64,000 nt of DNA from Rhytidiadelphus loreus (GCA_947034895.1 OX344761.1:77375839-77439838), one strand, 5' to 3'; positions 1-13,010 are shown, counted from the stretch's first letter. Notes: generated from the letters alone by a model not told the origin. Made by a program: numbers and translations.

Positions 1-3000
1 AAAAAATTTCAAGCGCAGGGGGGCGAGACCACGTTTGTGGATCCTGTCAGGTATCCAATTGATGCAGGCGGCAGCAATGGACTGGCCGATCTGAAAGTGT
101 TTCGTGATGGAGGGTTGTTCATGCGGAATCTCCTACAGTTTCAGTTCACAGGCATCACGGGGCCTGTGCAGGTGGATCAGCGTGGGGATTTTGTAGGCTC
201 TTCCTTTGAGATTCTCAACATGGTGGGCAAGGGCTTGCGAGCAGTGGGCTTCTGGTCGAACTCTACAGGCTGCTTGCCATTTGCTCCGAGTCGCAATTCA
301 TCCTCCATGCTTGGCGTTAGCCATGCTTTAGGCCACAACTCCAAATCCGGGGTTTGTCTTTCGTACTCCTGCTCGCTCGTTGTTGGTGCTTTAATTTATT
401 ATTGTTTTGGTTTTTTATTCATCCCATTGGGTCATTGAGTTCGAAGTAAATATCCTGCTTTGACGTCAAGTTACTTTAGTTTTTGATTCCGCTTTTTTGG
501 AATGGGCCTTGAATTGACACTTGCTTGCTCTTCATGTGCCATGAATCGGTGTGAATGCCCGCAGTTGCAAGCTGTTCTCTGGCCTGGATTTGTGACGGAG
601 GTGCCTCGAGGCTGGGTGGTTCCCAAAAACGGACGGCCTCTTGTCATTGGGGTGCCAAATAAGATCGGGTACAAGGAATTCGTGAGCTCCACTTTGGATT
701 CCGAGAATCGAACCTCCTTTCACGGGTTCTGTATTGATGTATTTCTCCAAGCGCTCGCCAATCTGCCGTATCCCCTTGCTTACAGCTTCTCCAAGTACGG
801 CAATGGAAGTTCTACGCCTAGTTACGATTCTCTCGTCAACATGATTGTTGAAAAGGTACATATGTTCTCTACCCTGTGCTCTACCCGCAGCAGCATATCA
901 TCAATTTCGTTAAATTGGCACCATTCCGAGCCAAAATTGAGACACAAATCTACTCAAATGCCTAAAAACTACAATAAGTATAGATTTGCCATTCAGACCA
1001 CTTGGCTTGAAAATGCCAAAGTCATGGAATATCGCCAATTAACGAAATTGACGTTGCTTGGAGTCTACAGATCTGTCAGCCTAGCTTGCCCAACATTGCA
1101 AGCATGTTGATGTGTGTATTGAGGAATGGTAAAATTAGTTGATAAAATAGCGGGCGGCCATCTATAGTGGATGTCGTACCACTGAGATTGAATCTCAGTG
1201 TAGCATTGCCCTTCTTCTATCATCTTTTTGACTTTACACAAATTAGGTACTATATGTTCTCTCTCTCTCCGCCCAGAACATGCAGTTTCTTGTTACTGTT
1301 AAACAACCTAAATCTATGCATGTGTATATCCATCCATATAAACAAGGGTTTGAGTGTATTTCTAGACATTTCGGAGTGATAAAAGTGTGTGTGTAGATGG
1401 TTTCAAGAGCAGGATTTTGACGCGGTCGTGGGAGATGTCACCATTACAACTAAGCGTTCCATGACAGTTGACTTCACCCAGCCTTACACCACATCCGGGT
1501 TGGCTGTTGTTGTGCCCCTTCGACAAGGCGAAGGCAACCATGCTTGGGCTTTCATGCGTCCTTTCACTCCTCTCATGTGGGTCACCACCGGTGCTTTTTT
1601 CTTCTTCACGGGCCTTGTCTTGTGGCTGTTGGAGCACAAGAAGAATCGTGATTTCCGTGGCCGCCCGAAGAAGCAAATCGTTACCACCCTTTGGTTCGTC
1701 TTCTCTTATAGTCATATTCTCTCCAACAATCCAACACTTATCCAAAGTTCATATTTTTTACTTGAACTAGACCAAATGTTGCAAAATACATTAATTCTTT
1801 GTACACCGCTACCACGTCATGGCAAGGATTTAGTCATGGTATATAGGTTTTATGATGTATAATGTTCAAGGCTTTTCTTGTTGTACCCTTCTCTTCGAGC
1901 ATGCATAACATTGTACTTACACTAACTGCATTGCAACTATGATTCATGTTGCAGGTTCATTTTTTCGACTCTATTTTTCTCTCAAAGTAAGACCATTACA
2001 TTCATTCCTGCCTAATGTATCTTGTCTTGACTTTAATCACTTCATCTCGTGTGCTCTGCGATGGCCTGCATCACTTGTTTTCAAGGGGTTCCATGGTTGC
2101 TTAGGCTCAAGGTTTGATCATTGAAAGAATGTTGATATGCCTTTGTGGTGTGATATTGCTTTTGGCTAATGCCAAGAGTTGACAATTGTGATGGATTGGG
2201 TGGGTTGACAGGGGAGAGAGTGAATAGCACATTGGGTAGAGCAGTTCTCATTATATGGCTATTTGTGGTGCTCATCATCATCAGCTCGTACACAGCCAGT
2301 CTGACGTCACTCCTTACTGTACAACAGCTCTTACCCACAATTCAAGGCATTTCGAGCTTACTCACTAGCAACGTCCCCATAGGATATCAGACTGGATCAT
2401 TCGTGCGTGATTACCTCCTCCAGCTCAATGTTGCCGAAGAGCGACTTGTACCTTTGGATACTCTTGCAGCATATGCAGCCGCACTGACCAAAGGGCCCAA
2501 CCATGGAGGTGTTGGAGCCATTGTGGACGAGCTCCCCTACGTTCAATTGTTTCTGTCCTCCGAGTGTGCATTTACCATTGCGGGTCAAGAATTCACCAAG
2601 AGTGGTTGGGGCTTTGTATGTGCCTACTTATTCTACACCTTTGTTGCGCATACTTAATAAGTATTGTTTTGTGGGATCTCTAACTCTCTGTAGAGTAGAA
2701 AATCATGTCAATAAGGAATCTGTTTCATCAATAACTGCAACATCGTGCTCGTATGGAATCCATTATATTAACCAAAGTTATTCTCACTTATTCGGTGATG
2801 GTTGGATGTTTTCAGGCATTTCCAAAGGGGTCACAGTTGGCCATTGATTTCTCAACTGCGATTCTTAAGCTTGCGGAAAACGGAGAATTGCAACGCATTC
2901 ATGACTTATGGCTGGACACTGAAAGTTGCACAAAGCGAAATGTGGCACGTGATGCCACTGAGCTGGGTTTGAACACATTCTGGGGCCTCTTCCTCATCAC

Positions 3001-3742
3001 GGGTTGTGCCTCTGTTTTTTGTTGCCTTGTTTACTGGACTCGCATGATACTCCGACACCGCAAGATCTCTCAAGGGCGTGTGGTGGATGGTGAGGTAAAT
3101 CCTTATTAAACCCTATCTTGCCAGTCCTTTCAGTCATTCCCGTCAATTCTGATCTTTCATGTGCCTTCCATCGGACTCACTAGCTTGTTGACCAACGGGT
3201 AATATGTATTGCAGAAGAAAATGTCTCGCTTGGAAGCAAGCAAGAGCTTTTTGAAGTCTCTAGTTGCTTTCATAGAAGAGGAAGAGGTCCCAACAACAAG
3301 ACGGTCCAGGCGTCTTAGAAAACCCAAAGAAGATTCGTCTTCTGATGCAGTGAGGGCTTCTCCAAGTATGCACAAACAACCCGTGAGCTTTTCAAGGTCT
3401 TCGGGGTCCGTGAAAGAAGACTTGGCTCCCCAAGAATCAGCAATTTCCAACTCGGCGTTGGAATCAAAATCAACTTCCACTGCTACCCCTGCTTCTGAAG
3501 CCAGAACAATTATTTCAGCAGAAACGACGACTACAACGATTTCTGAACAAGACCCCTCAATTGTCGCCAAGGCAACTAGAAAAAACAGGGAGCAAGACGC
3601 ATTTACTTATCTCAATCAAAGTGAAGATGGTAATACTCTTGAAATCCAAGATTTCAAATTTCATAATCTTGGTTTGCCCTCCACAGAAGAGCTCACTCCA
3701 TCAGTAGCTCCTACTGCCACTTTCGCTTTGAAGAAACCGTAA
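1..3742 (+). CDS. Glutamate receptor-like channel (GLR), 3' part, 5' end outside window
   Basis: Ligand-gated cation channel of the plant GLR family, expected in the plasma or an internal membrane. Spliced exons that keep one frame: <1-315, 565-855, 1413-1693, 1955-1986, 2212-2615, 2816-3094, 3215-3742. In order they give the end of the extracellular ANF/LIVBP-type domain ([16 protein letters not shown]), the S1 ligand-binding half (VLWPGF, PRGW, then [15 protein letters not shown] and VDFTQPY), pore and membrane segments ending in the plant channel signature [16 protein letters not shown], the S2 half ([12 protein letters not shown]), and the last membrane helix ([20 protein letters not shown]). 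The tiny 32-nt exon 4 encodes [10 protein letters not shown] and is needed to join the pore region. The end of exon 1 is uncertain (315 or about 351; both keep phase). The 176-codon last exon is a Ser/Thr-rich cytoplasmic tail without recognised domains. Family assignment is secure; the subfamily is not. Confidence 0.93.
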
Positions 3743-5217
3743 ACCTTCACATACCAACATTGGGCGAATATGTAGAGGTTTGACCCATAACACCACCATG
3801 ACCGGTCCGTTTGTAGGGTTGGTCATTGCTTTAGTTGTTGTTTTAATGTATACTAAATATACAATTGAGACTTCTATTTCATGATTTCACTTTCCATAAA
3901 AATTATGGGGTCTTTGCCCACATAACATTATTAACCAACATTTGGGGGGCCCTTTTGCTCTTCCAGAAAGTAGTAGCCTCCCGAACATGACAACTTCCCA
4001 ACCAACCAATGACTCTTTGCAAATTAAACTAAATTCATTCCTAGGGTTCTAGGGATAGATTATCCCAATCTCCATGGGGAAATAGTTTAGATTAGTTGAC
4101 AATGCTATAGAAGGATTATCCCAATCTCTAAAGGAAAATGGTTTAGGTTGATTAACAATGTTATGCATTACAAGGTTAGTACATGTCTACGTAGTTTTCC
4201 TACTATATTGTATCCCAAGGAAATTACTTCCACCTAAGTTCCATTTGCAGCTTTTCATAGCATTGAGCTTTAGATAGTATAAAGTTGGTATTCATTTTGA
4301 TGACTAATCAATATTTCATTCTTATCCAACCTTATTCAAATACATCAAATTTTGCTATAAAATTATGAAACTTCATGTGTAGTGGCTCATGGCAAAAAAG
4401 ATATTGATTTTTGAAGTTCTTATGAAAATAAAAATTAGAAAATTAATTTTAATTTTAATGTTTTTATATTGTAGCGATGACATAGGTACATTATGTGTAT
4501 GAAACATAAATGTGTGCATATTTTTATTTGAAAGAATTTTCAAAAAATTTTGAAAATTCCAACTATAAGCATTTTGAATAAAAATCCTTTTAAACACTGC
4601 CAAAAATTTAAAAGGGGTGGCTTTCTACTAGTATGACTTGGCTTGATCAATGACAATCTTTTATACTATTGAAACATCTTGACCTTTAGATCTCTTGATA
4701 ATAAAAAACACAATCTTCCAATTCCAATATGAATTATGCAGATTTGTGATGATTCCATGTCATACCTTATCCATATTTAGAAAGATCATTAGACAATATT
4801 TTGACTCACTTGGTGGCCTTAAGTTTTGATGCCACCTCAAGTTCTAATGTAACATAATTTTGGACTTGTATTTGGTTTAGCAAAAAGACATCAACAAAAA
4901 GGTGTTAACCCCTAAATACAAAGGATTTTGGACAAAATATATTGAATGTATTGTAAAATATAAATTCTATAATTTTCTTGAAGTTTGCATCTAGGAAGAA
5001 ATCGTTAAGCATCAAGAGTAGAAACTATCTATATGGTCAAAAAAATTTAACTATTTATGGATTTCTTTTTCAAAAGATTTTTGATGATTTAACTTCAAAA
5101 ATTCACCAAAAATACAATTTCTATCTTGACGTTTGGAAATTTCTACAAGTTGTTAAAATTGCAATTTTAATTGATTTGTAAGAAAAGGCATAAGATTTAG
5201 TGCAATGAGTAGATTTA
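3743..5217. other. Intergenic, no gene seen; small tandem duplication
   Basis: AT-rich DNA downstream of the GLR gene. The only structure noted is an imperfect duplication of about 60 bp at roughly 4050-4175, both halves containing GATTATCCCAATCTC. Short open frames here have no coding character. Confidence 0.5.
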
Positions 5218-5494
5218 TTAGAGGAGATTTCAGGTTGCGGGAGGGCTACGAGTTCCCAGCCTATTCCCAACGCGGGAACTGCGCTCCCACAGCGCAATGA
5301 TATGGAATGGAGACTGCTACGTCATTTTTTGAAAAAAAAATTAAAATTGATTTTTTTTTCAATTTCTTTTTGCATTTTGAGAAGTAATTTTTTTTTTAAA
5401 TTTTAAAAAGGTGACGTGGCAGCACTAGCGTTTGCAGGGACCAATACTGGGAGGTGCTTGAAATGGCCCTCCAGGAACTTGAAATCTCCTCTAA
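5218..5494. mobile_element. MITE, family A, copy 1
   Basis: 277-bp non-coding element with terminal inverted repeats. The left end reads TTAGAGGAGATTTCAGG and the right end is the reverse complement with few mismatches (CTTGAAATCTCCTCTAA). The interior has a GC-rich left shoulder with GTTCCCA words and a T/A-rich middle, a layout shared with the elements at 30479-30758 and 38868-39153. No coding capacity. Superfamily not determined; ends and target fit TTA/TAA. Confidence 0.75.
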
Positions 5495-5862
5495 TGAACA
5501 CTTCTTCCAAATGGTGAATTTTCCAACACTAGGCAATTACAATAAATTAAAGCCCTATAGCCATAATGCTAGAAAGGGAAAGAACAACAATGGATTTTGT
5601 TCGCAATGTGTATGAGAGCATGTTGAATGGTTTTTTTTTAATGCATGATCACCCTAAGCAGCTCATGCTTTTGAAAGATGATGCTCTGATGCATTGCACC
5701 AAGATCCCAAGCAAATAGATTGGTACCGTTGTAAAGTCCTCAACTAGGAGAGGTGCAAGGACTTTGTTTCGTGGAGTTTGTACCTACAAAGTTTTTATGA
5801 ATTAGAAAATTAGAAAATTACTTTTACTTACATTTTGGCTGTGACAACGGCACACATGGTAT

Positions 5863-6152
5863 ACTACACTAATAATGGTATATAGTGTTGGCAACACTAA
5901 TTACGAAGTACAACACTAAATGTCAACAATTTCACTAGTGTTACTAACACTAAATGTCAATATAGGCACTATTTGACAACTTTTTGAATTCTTTTTGAAT
6001 ATAAATCTTTAGCAAGACTTCATTTAGTGTTAAAGGTAATTTCATATTAGAAATGAGCTCACAAGAGGTGGAAAGTAAAACTCTAAATGGGTCTGGTAAA
6101 AATTAGGTAACACTATTAGTAACATAACACTAAATACCATTATTAGTGTAGT
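5863..6152. mobile_element. MITE, family B, AACACTA-rich
   Basis: 290-bp element with long terminal inverted repeats: left end ACTACACTAATAATGGTATA, right end TACCATTATTAGTGTAGT. The interior repeats AACACTAA/TTAGTGTT in both orientations, so the transcript could fold into a long hairpin. Non-coding; only one copy seen in this window. Confidence 0.8.
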
Positions 6153-6665
6153 GATTTTTCATTGCTATAACACGACTGCAGCAACACGTAGTATGCCTCT
6201 CCCGGATTGCATGTAAGTTCCGCTGATCAAACCGCTTGTACTGTACATTGTTGCGAACACGAACTGGCTGGCAGTGGCCGGCGTTTCGTCGCTAGCTTTT
6301 CAATTCATATATAGAGAGAATTGGTACTAGCTAGCTGTTTACACCATCCTGCTTTGGAAGTTAGTTCACCGATTTGCGCGTGAGATACATCAAAATATCA
6401 TGTAAGATCGTATCTTAACAGGTTGAGTGCGGTGTGCATGATCCTTTCTCGTGCAGATTAATTAGTTGCTCTAGCTTGAAAAATGTCGAATGATCTCCAT
6501 CTCGTTATATATGCGTCAGTTTTTCATGGTATTGAACACGATTCTGATAACGCTGAAGGATAATAAAACTAATTTGGACAGGCATTTCAATCGGGGGAGC
6601 AGGACAAATTCATTCGCAAGAGGCTTGGAATCGATCGGATTCAGTATGTGCAGTGACTACGGCGC
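6153..6665. other. Intergenic, nothing recognised
   Basis: Mixed-composition DNA between the family B MITE and the inverted repeat at 6666. A short frame at 6490-6696 runs into the inverted repeat and has no recognisable product. Confidence 0.4.
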
Positions 6666-6856
6666 CAGGAAAGTCATATCGCGTTCCCGGTGTTAATTCC
6701 CAGTTAGTCTCAAATTTCCCTGTGTATGTGTAGTTGCGACATGTGTCCAAAAATACTGTAAATAGTAAAGTTTTTACAGGTGTCAAACTTTAAAGTTCAG
6801 TGGGAAATTTGAGACTCACCGGGAATTAACACCGGGAACGCGATATGACTTTCCTG
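6666..6856. repeat. Inverted repeat with 55-bp near-identical arms
   Basis: Arms 6666-6720 and 6802-6856 are reverse complements with about three mismatches (start CAGGAAAGTCATATCGCGTT). The loop is 81 bp. Both arms are much more GC-rich than the surroundings. No target duplication could be recognised, so it may be a small MITE or a local inverted duplication at the 5' edge of the broken gene that follows. Confidence 0.8.
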
Positions 6857-6909
6857 TGGGCGTGCCAATCGATCTCCAGATTCATCAGCAAATTTCGACT
6901 GCAGCTATA

Positions 6910-7405
6910 ATGGCAAACAGGCACGACCCCACCAGGACTCCGTACCCCGATCCTCCCGAGAATCTCGTAGACATCGACACTATGTGCCAGAACCAGTTGG
7001 CGAGGTTCACAATGCACCCTGCAGATTACGAGAATTGAAGTACATCGAGATTCAGGAAAATTTCCTCACTGCAGTTACACCCCATGCCGAATTTCGGCGT
7101 CGAATGGAAGTGCTACTAGACCTGCAGACGGCTCATCATTACCGACATCTGCGCATCTTTTTGGATATTTACCATCGTGCGTTTCTTGGAGAGGAGCTCT
7201 TGCTAGACAACGTTCTTCCAGTAGTGCTCTCTTACGTATTGGATTTATTCGTTCACTCTGTCTAGAATGAGGACATGCTCAGGAATTGGGTTCGGGAACC
7301 CGACCCAGAGCGCGAACGCAGGCGCGTAGCCCAACGGGTACGCGAAGCAAACCGTTTACAAAACCAAGGGTTCAATATATATGGCAAGCAGAGACTCAAT
7401 TAGGG
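6910..7405 (+). pseudogene. Broken coding remnant of unknown function
   Basis: A coding-like stretch begins at ATG 6910 (MANRHDPTRTPYPDPPENL), shifts frame by about 1 nt near 7033 (after MHPADYE), and continues in another frame with ENFLTAVTPHAEFRRRMEVL and HHYRHLRIFLDIYHRAFLGE. It meets a TAG at 7263-7265, after which the same frame runs on with EDMLRNWVREPDPERERRR. Diverged partial duplicates follow: the DYE segment recurs near 7497-7515, and AATTGGTGTCAGGAGCA near 7454 resembles AATTGGTGCCAGGAACA near 8151. I do not recognise the protein. Composition differs from the AT-rich flanks, so a decayed gene or retrocopy is likely. Confidence 0.4.
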
Positions 7406-8295
7406 ATCCAGATCCGGACTTGAACCCAGACGTGCTTCTCCTTTACTTCCTCAATTGGTGTCAGGAGCAGGCCGCCAGCTAGGGTCATCATGCAACCACG
7501 AGATTACGAATTAAAGCGTACTCGAGCATTACGATGGAACTCAGGAATGGGATGATTTCCTATGACTTGTTTCTCACTTCTGAGTGAAATGCGAGCGGTG
7601 CTGCGCAATCCGAGTTACGAAGTAATTCTGCGCGTGTGGTATCTGGAACGTTCACAACTGGGAGGTCTATGGAGTGATGCGGATGGTGGACAACCCGATG
7701 CGCGCGTCGCTATCCCCTCGCTGCCTCTTCATCGCGATGAATTTGGGCATGTACTGTACGTGGGACACTTGTCTCAAAAATGTCCGAAGACGCGACGGTG
7801 ACGATGTGTAGATCGAACAGAATTCCATTCGATCATCTGGAGAGAGAGAAAGAGAGAGAGGTCGATCAAGTGGGCAGGCAATTGAAGAGTTTGTGATGAA
7901 TTCATTTGTAAAGTTGGATTTACTTGCGCCATTGAGGAGCTGAGAATCAAGTATGATCACCAGACAATACTGATTGAATGATCTAGTATCTTCATTCATT
8001 CATTCATTCTGTGATTGAATCATGAAACATCAACCGCTGCAGCTCAAAACATCGCTTCAATTTTAGAACTTGTTTTGTGATTAATTTTGCAAATGGAATG
8101 AGGAGATGGAACAAGCCAGAGGAGCCAGAATTGTTCTCTTTTGTTTCCTCAATTGGTGCCAGGAACAAGCCGCTCGTGCTCCAGAGCGTCTCACTGGGTT
8201 TAGGAATGAGAGATGGAATTGTATCGATCATTCCGGTGTACCAGGGGAACGTTGTTGTTGAGAGCTTTCAATCATTTAACCTTTATTGCACCTAA
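7406..8295. other. Degenerate duplicated remnants downstream of the broken gene
   Basis: Contains partial, frame-broken repeats of the 6910-7405 sequence (see that entry), a short GAGAGA tract near 7840-7862 and ATTC repeats near 7995-8010. Open frames at 7562-7801 and 8077-8295 have no recognised product and I do not call them genes. Confidence 0.35.
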
Positions 8296-8360
8296 TTTGG
8301 ATTAAAACTTTCAAAAATATGTGCACGGGTGAGATTATTTTGACAATAAGGTTATTCGCT

Positions 8361-8520
8361 TATGGGGAATTTCATTAAAATGGCACTGAGTCATTCCACA
8401 ACTTTGGCACTTTTACAATTTGAACCACACAATTTGAAATCTATACCTATCCTATATGGTTTAAACTACGCAGTCTGAAAATGGCATATGAAATATAGCC
8501 GTTTTAACGAAATTCCCTAT
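8361..8520. mobile_element. Small MITE, possibly Stowaway-like
   Basis: 160-bp element with terminal inverted repeats of about 24 bp. The left end reads TATGGGGAATTTCATTAAAA and the right end is the reverse complement with few mismatches (TTTTAACGAAATTCCCTATA). It is flanked by T/TA, as expected for TA-target Tc1/mariner-type MITEs. The interior has no coding potential. Confidence 0.65.
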
Positions 8521-8991
8521 ACTTGTTTTCACCCTACTCATTGAGAAGTGAATTCAAAGAAATTTTTGTTTCTCAATATGGAAAGAGGATAATTTTCAAA
8601 ATTCTAGAAGACATTGTGGACCCTCATACTTTGCTGATACTTAGAAAATAATTAAGCAACAAAACTTCATCACATAGTAACAATAGGAAAAATAAATAAC
8701 TTCTTTATTCCAATAAGTAAACTTGCAATATTAACTTCCAAGCAATTCCAAGCAATCACAAGTCTCTTAGTGTACAAAAGGAAAAAGAATCCTCATTATT
8801 TCTTACACCAAAATCCCAATTGTAGACCAAAGAAAATTGAATTTGATGGAGTTGACATCCCCTGCAAAACCTGCAGTTGGATTGGTCATAGGGTCGTCAC
8901 CGTGGGCACCGGTGTGGAACCCCGAATACCGTGGGACGTGACCTCCCTTATCCGCCATATCCAGTTTTCGTGACACATTTATTTTCCAGCC
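8521..8991. promoter_or_regulatory. Presumed promoter and 5' leader of the lumenal protein gene
   Basis: No other gene is recognised in the 470 bp upstream of the ATG at 8992. The last 100 bp rise in GC (GTGGGCACCGGTGTGGAACC near 8902). No clear TATA box position could be fixed. Assignment as promoter and leader rests only on position. Confidence 0.35.
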
Positions 8992-11409
8992 ATGGCGATG
9001 GCGATGGCGACTGCGATGGCGAGCCTTCCGTGTATCACAAAACGCGTGGGAATAATTTCGCATCGAAATTCGGTTCTAGTTCGTGCAGCCGAACAAGCGC
9101 CAGTCAGTTCACCACAGCAAGCAGAGACAATTCGCACAGGTCTTCAATCGTTCCTCTCATTCTTCTGTCAATTGAATTGTTTCTTTGATCAGTTTTGCAA
9201 AATCGCATTGATCTGAAGTGCTGAGTGCGTTTGTGTTTTTAAAATGATACAGAGAATTCTGTTTTTTTCCGAGTGAATTTGATGAACTTTGGAATGCTGG
9301 ATGCAATGCGGTTTTGTAAGGAGCTGAACCTCATGGTGAGCAGGTGAGCAGATGAGGGGAAGAATCATCAGTCTCGCCGAACGTTTCTTTGGAGCGGAAG
9401 TGGAGCTGCTGCAGCTGCTTTGCTACTTGGAAGCAATGATGTCGCGTTGGCCGAGGTGAAATTGGTTCTTTCCAATATCGAGGCCACTCCTGTTCCATGC
9501 CCGGGTGAGTTTGCTCAGTTTGAAAGAAATATTGACCACGAGTGAGTGCGCATCCAATTGCGCATCTTAACCCTAATGGCTTCCGCTTTTGAAGATTTGC
9601 AACAATTTCTCATGAAATATAACTTGAAATAGTATCTTGGATTTGATGTACAGTTAAGAGTTATAGGTTTTGAATTTGAAAGTGTTAAAGCTACCATTGC
9701 TGTTACCACTATTTAATTATATAATTTTAAACCTAAGTTTCAAAATTCATTTAAATTGATTACAAATAAGCTGTTGACAGTTTATGAGTGAAATTTGGAG
9801 GAATTTGGTTGAAATGTGACACTCTCAATTTGGTGATTTTTAATCATTTTTTGTTGCTTAGACCCTATGAATTCATTGCTAAGACAACTGAATCAAATTT
9901 TCACGTACTTCTATTCTCATAATTCAAATGAAGTCCGATTTGACTCTAGTGTAGCACATTAACCTTGCCAGGCTCCTTCCAATATTTTATTTGCATTGAA
10001 CAAAGCTTAGTTGCGACTAATAGATGTACTAAAATCGGGTTGATTGAGTCTTTAGGGTCAACAATGTACAGCACAGAGGAGAGAAACGTCGCTTACAATT
10101 CACTTATCTGGTTCTTGTTTTCTACTCACCTGGATCTCTGGCACGGTACATTAGCATCTTGAAGCACCTCTCCTGCCAACTTTCTCTGATATTTACGGTT
10201 CACGCTTGAATGAGTCTCAGACGGTCAGACAACGGTGACGGGAGGCACCTCCTTCGGGGTTCGATGTTTCAGAGTTACTGGTGACGTGAACAACCCTGTC
10301 AAGCAGGCAGTATATAATGCTGTAAGCAACTCATTCACCAGCTTTTTGCTGAATCTTGAGAATCGAAACTCTAAAATTTAGAATGTCGATAATTGTTCAG
10401 TACTTTCAAGCAAATGCTCTAATTCTTAGAACTGCTACTTAGCACTCAGAAGAGTCGCATTCCGCTGCTGTATCAGATTTGTTAATGGTAAAGTGATCTC
10501 GTGTAGTGCTATGAAGATGAACATAGATATCGGTCTCGAAGGTAATGCTTATTACGCCTACAGGAGCATTAGGTTCACATTTTTTTAGCATTCTCAGATT
10601 ATTATCTGAGTTAGGGCTTTACTGTGAGGGTTTGCAGCAATGAGAAGCAGAATTTCTTCATGTGCAGGACATATTTGGCAGGGTTTATGACGCCCAAGGT
10701 GAACCTGCATTGGATGCCGTGAGTCTCCCTGCTTGTCAACTTAGTATTGATCGAACTTGCTTCGAGGTGTTTTTGTCTAAATGCAATGCAATATGCAATG
10801 CTCTTTCATATGTAAATACGTCAATGCACAATAACAGTGACCAAACTGTGGTGACAGGAAGAGAACTTGCGAATAGATACTCTGGCCGAAGTTCCACCAG
10901 GGAAATCAAAGGTTTGCATATTGTACCCTGGCCTATTTGCATACACCTGTTTGTCATTCTTTGTAGTTACTGGTTTGTGTCCATGTATCGTCATGTTCAT
11001 CGACCCACCTCCACTGTGGCTTGGTCTAATATAGGTGAGCTTCCAAATTTCTGTGGACGAAAATCAAGCAAAGCTCGGTCCACTGCAACTGAAAAACTTC
11101 AAGGCTACCGGTTACCTGGGCAAGGTTAACAATAGACAGGTAACATTTCCATTCCATGAGGTCTGCTCAAAATTCAGACATTCCTACTGGATCGTTCGTT
11201 TGTTGATATCTTCCAGAAGGACTGAAGTTAAATCCCATCTCCCACGAGAACCTTTGAGATTCATTTATAATCTATAGAAGCTATGTGGCAATTGATTCTT
11301 TCACGATAAGCCAATTGAGATTTTTAGGTTTTTTTTGCTGTTGTTGCAGGGGTCAGGACGGGTAAACGACATGGATTTTAGTGAACTCGATGAAGACTAT
11401 GTTCCTTAG
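8992..11409 (+). CDS. Tat-targeted thylakoid lumen protein, family not recognised
   Basis: Seven exons keep one frame for 223 residues: 8992-9139, 9352-9504, 10221-10321, 10668-10718, 10858-10911, 11035-11139, 11350-11409. The start MAMAMATAMASL and the basic, Ser/Ala-rich first 50 residues fit a chloroplast transit peptide. Exon 2 then has SRRTFLWSGSGAAAALLLGS followed by VALA|EVK, a textbook thylakoid Tat signal: twin arginines, hydrophobic core, AxA cleavage site. The predicted mature lumenal domain of about 135 residues contains TTVTGGTSFGVRCFRVTGD, DIFGRVYDAQGEPALDA, RIDTLAEVPPGKSK and VSFQISVDENQAKLGPLQLK, and ends SELDEDYVP. I do not recognise the family; it may match one of the conserved unnamed lumenal proteins of green plants. 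All introns have GT and AG borders. Confidence 0.85.
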
Positions 11410-13010
11410 GCTAAAGTAAATTTTGAGCCACGTTTTGAGCAAGCTACCTGACGACTTGGACTTGCACTTGGTCTCACTTTCTGTCCGGCCCATGAGACCA
11501 GTAGACGAGTCTTTTGGAGTGTGCACTTGAACATGTTCAGGGATCACGTCAAGGTTGGGGGTACAATACAGGAGCACTTTCAGGACTTAATGTGTTTACA
11601 AAGACTTGAAGTTTGGACGCAAAATTCTCTGGATATATTATATCACTTGACCCTCTCATCAACGACATTATGGAATATCCTCTATACTTGCCACACTATC
11701 ATTGCTTGTAGCACTCATTCAAACTATTTGACTTGTAATATGATTCTCCCAAAGATTCAGATTAAGGGGGTAGAGTGTAATTTGTAAAGCTCATTTCAAG
11801 AAATTGAAGAGATGATTTAACTTATGCCAAGATTTCAAAGGGATACAAAACATAGTCTTCAAAGGACCACAAAATCTGCAATTTTAAGGAATAAAAATGG
11901 AATTAAAAGTGTGTTATTGAAGCTACATATTCCTAGTCGAGGCTAATTGCATTCAAAATCAAGAACTAAGTGAGATTCAAGTTTTTTAATTGAAAATGAC
12001 CTATAGGATAGTAAATATCATTTAAAAGTTTAAAAGACCTCAACATGGTAAGTTTCATATATATTTGAAATAAATATTAAGAGATTTCTTTTAAAGTTTA
12101 GAAATTTAAAAAAATAGTAGACCATTCCGCCTTTAACCATCGGGACAACGCTTGATGGCTCAAGAATAATGGGAGATATCCAAATGGAATGAAAGAGATT
12201 GCTCTCATTCAATGTGAACCAAAGGAAAACTAATTGAATTGATATGTATATTGAACATTGGTGGCAACTGAAAGCTCCATAATATTTCTACTTGAAAATA
12301 TACAATGGGATAAATTTTGATCGTAAATAGAAAACAATTTAGTCCCAAGATTCAATTTTGAAGGCTTGCAGAGATTAGTTTGTGGTGCACAAACAAAATT
12401 TTAATCAATTAACATCAAAATCATTCAATAAATAGGAGGAAAATAAAGAAGCAATAAAGATTCACTTCAATGCACAAAACACAAAGAAGTGAACTCCAAC
12501 AAGTATTAAGCCAAGTTATATGTATTTTTTGAGTCTTATATGGTGCATCCAACTCAAGTGTGAGCCCTCCCTTTGGGGTGCTTGGGCCAATATAATTAAT
12601 ATTAGAAGTGTGTTATATATTCCTATTTGTATTCTATCAATTTTTTGAAATTTAGGAAACATATATTGTTGCAAAGACATATTTTTTAATAATTTGTTGT
12701 GTTTTGCAATTTTCATGATTTTTAGGATTGAATATCCAAAATAATGAATATTGCTTAGAAATTATGAGGGTACATCCCTCCACTAAAATTGCACCTACTT
12801 GTCAAGGTGTGTGTTTAAGAAATAATAAACCCCTTGTCATCTACATATTTAGGTGTAAAGAAGGCACTTTTGCACTTGCTATCAAAAACACTAGCTATCA
12901 CTTGAAGGGTAAATTCATTCATTTTGAATTCCATTGGCTACTAATCTCAAAACCAATTGCCTTTTTGGTAGGCTATAAACACAATTTAAAAGGAATAGCA
13001 TTATATATAA
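11410..13010. other. Intergenic, no gene seen
   Basis: AT-rich DNA containing presumed 3' UTR of the lumenal gene and unrecognised sequence up to the transposon target site. The open frames at 11521-11787 and 12728-13018 look random. Confidence 0.45.

Noticed and set aside
1..438. Full-length 133-residue protein starting at 37
   Set aside because: The reading frame is open to position 1 and continues the GLR amino-terminal domain upstream. The part after about 315-351 reads into intron 1.
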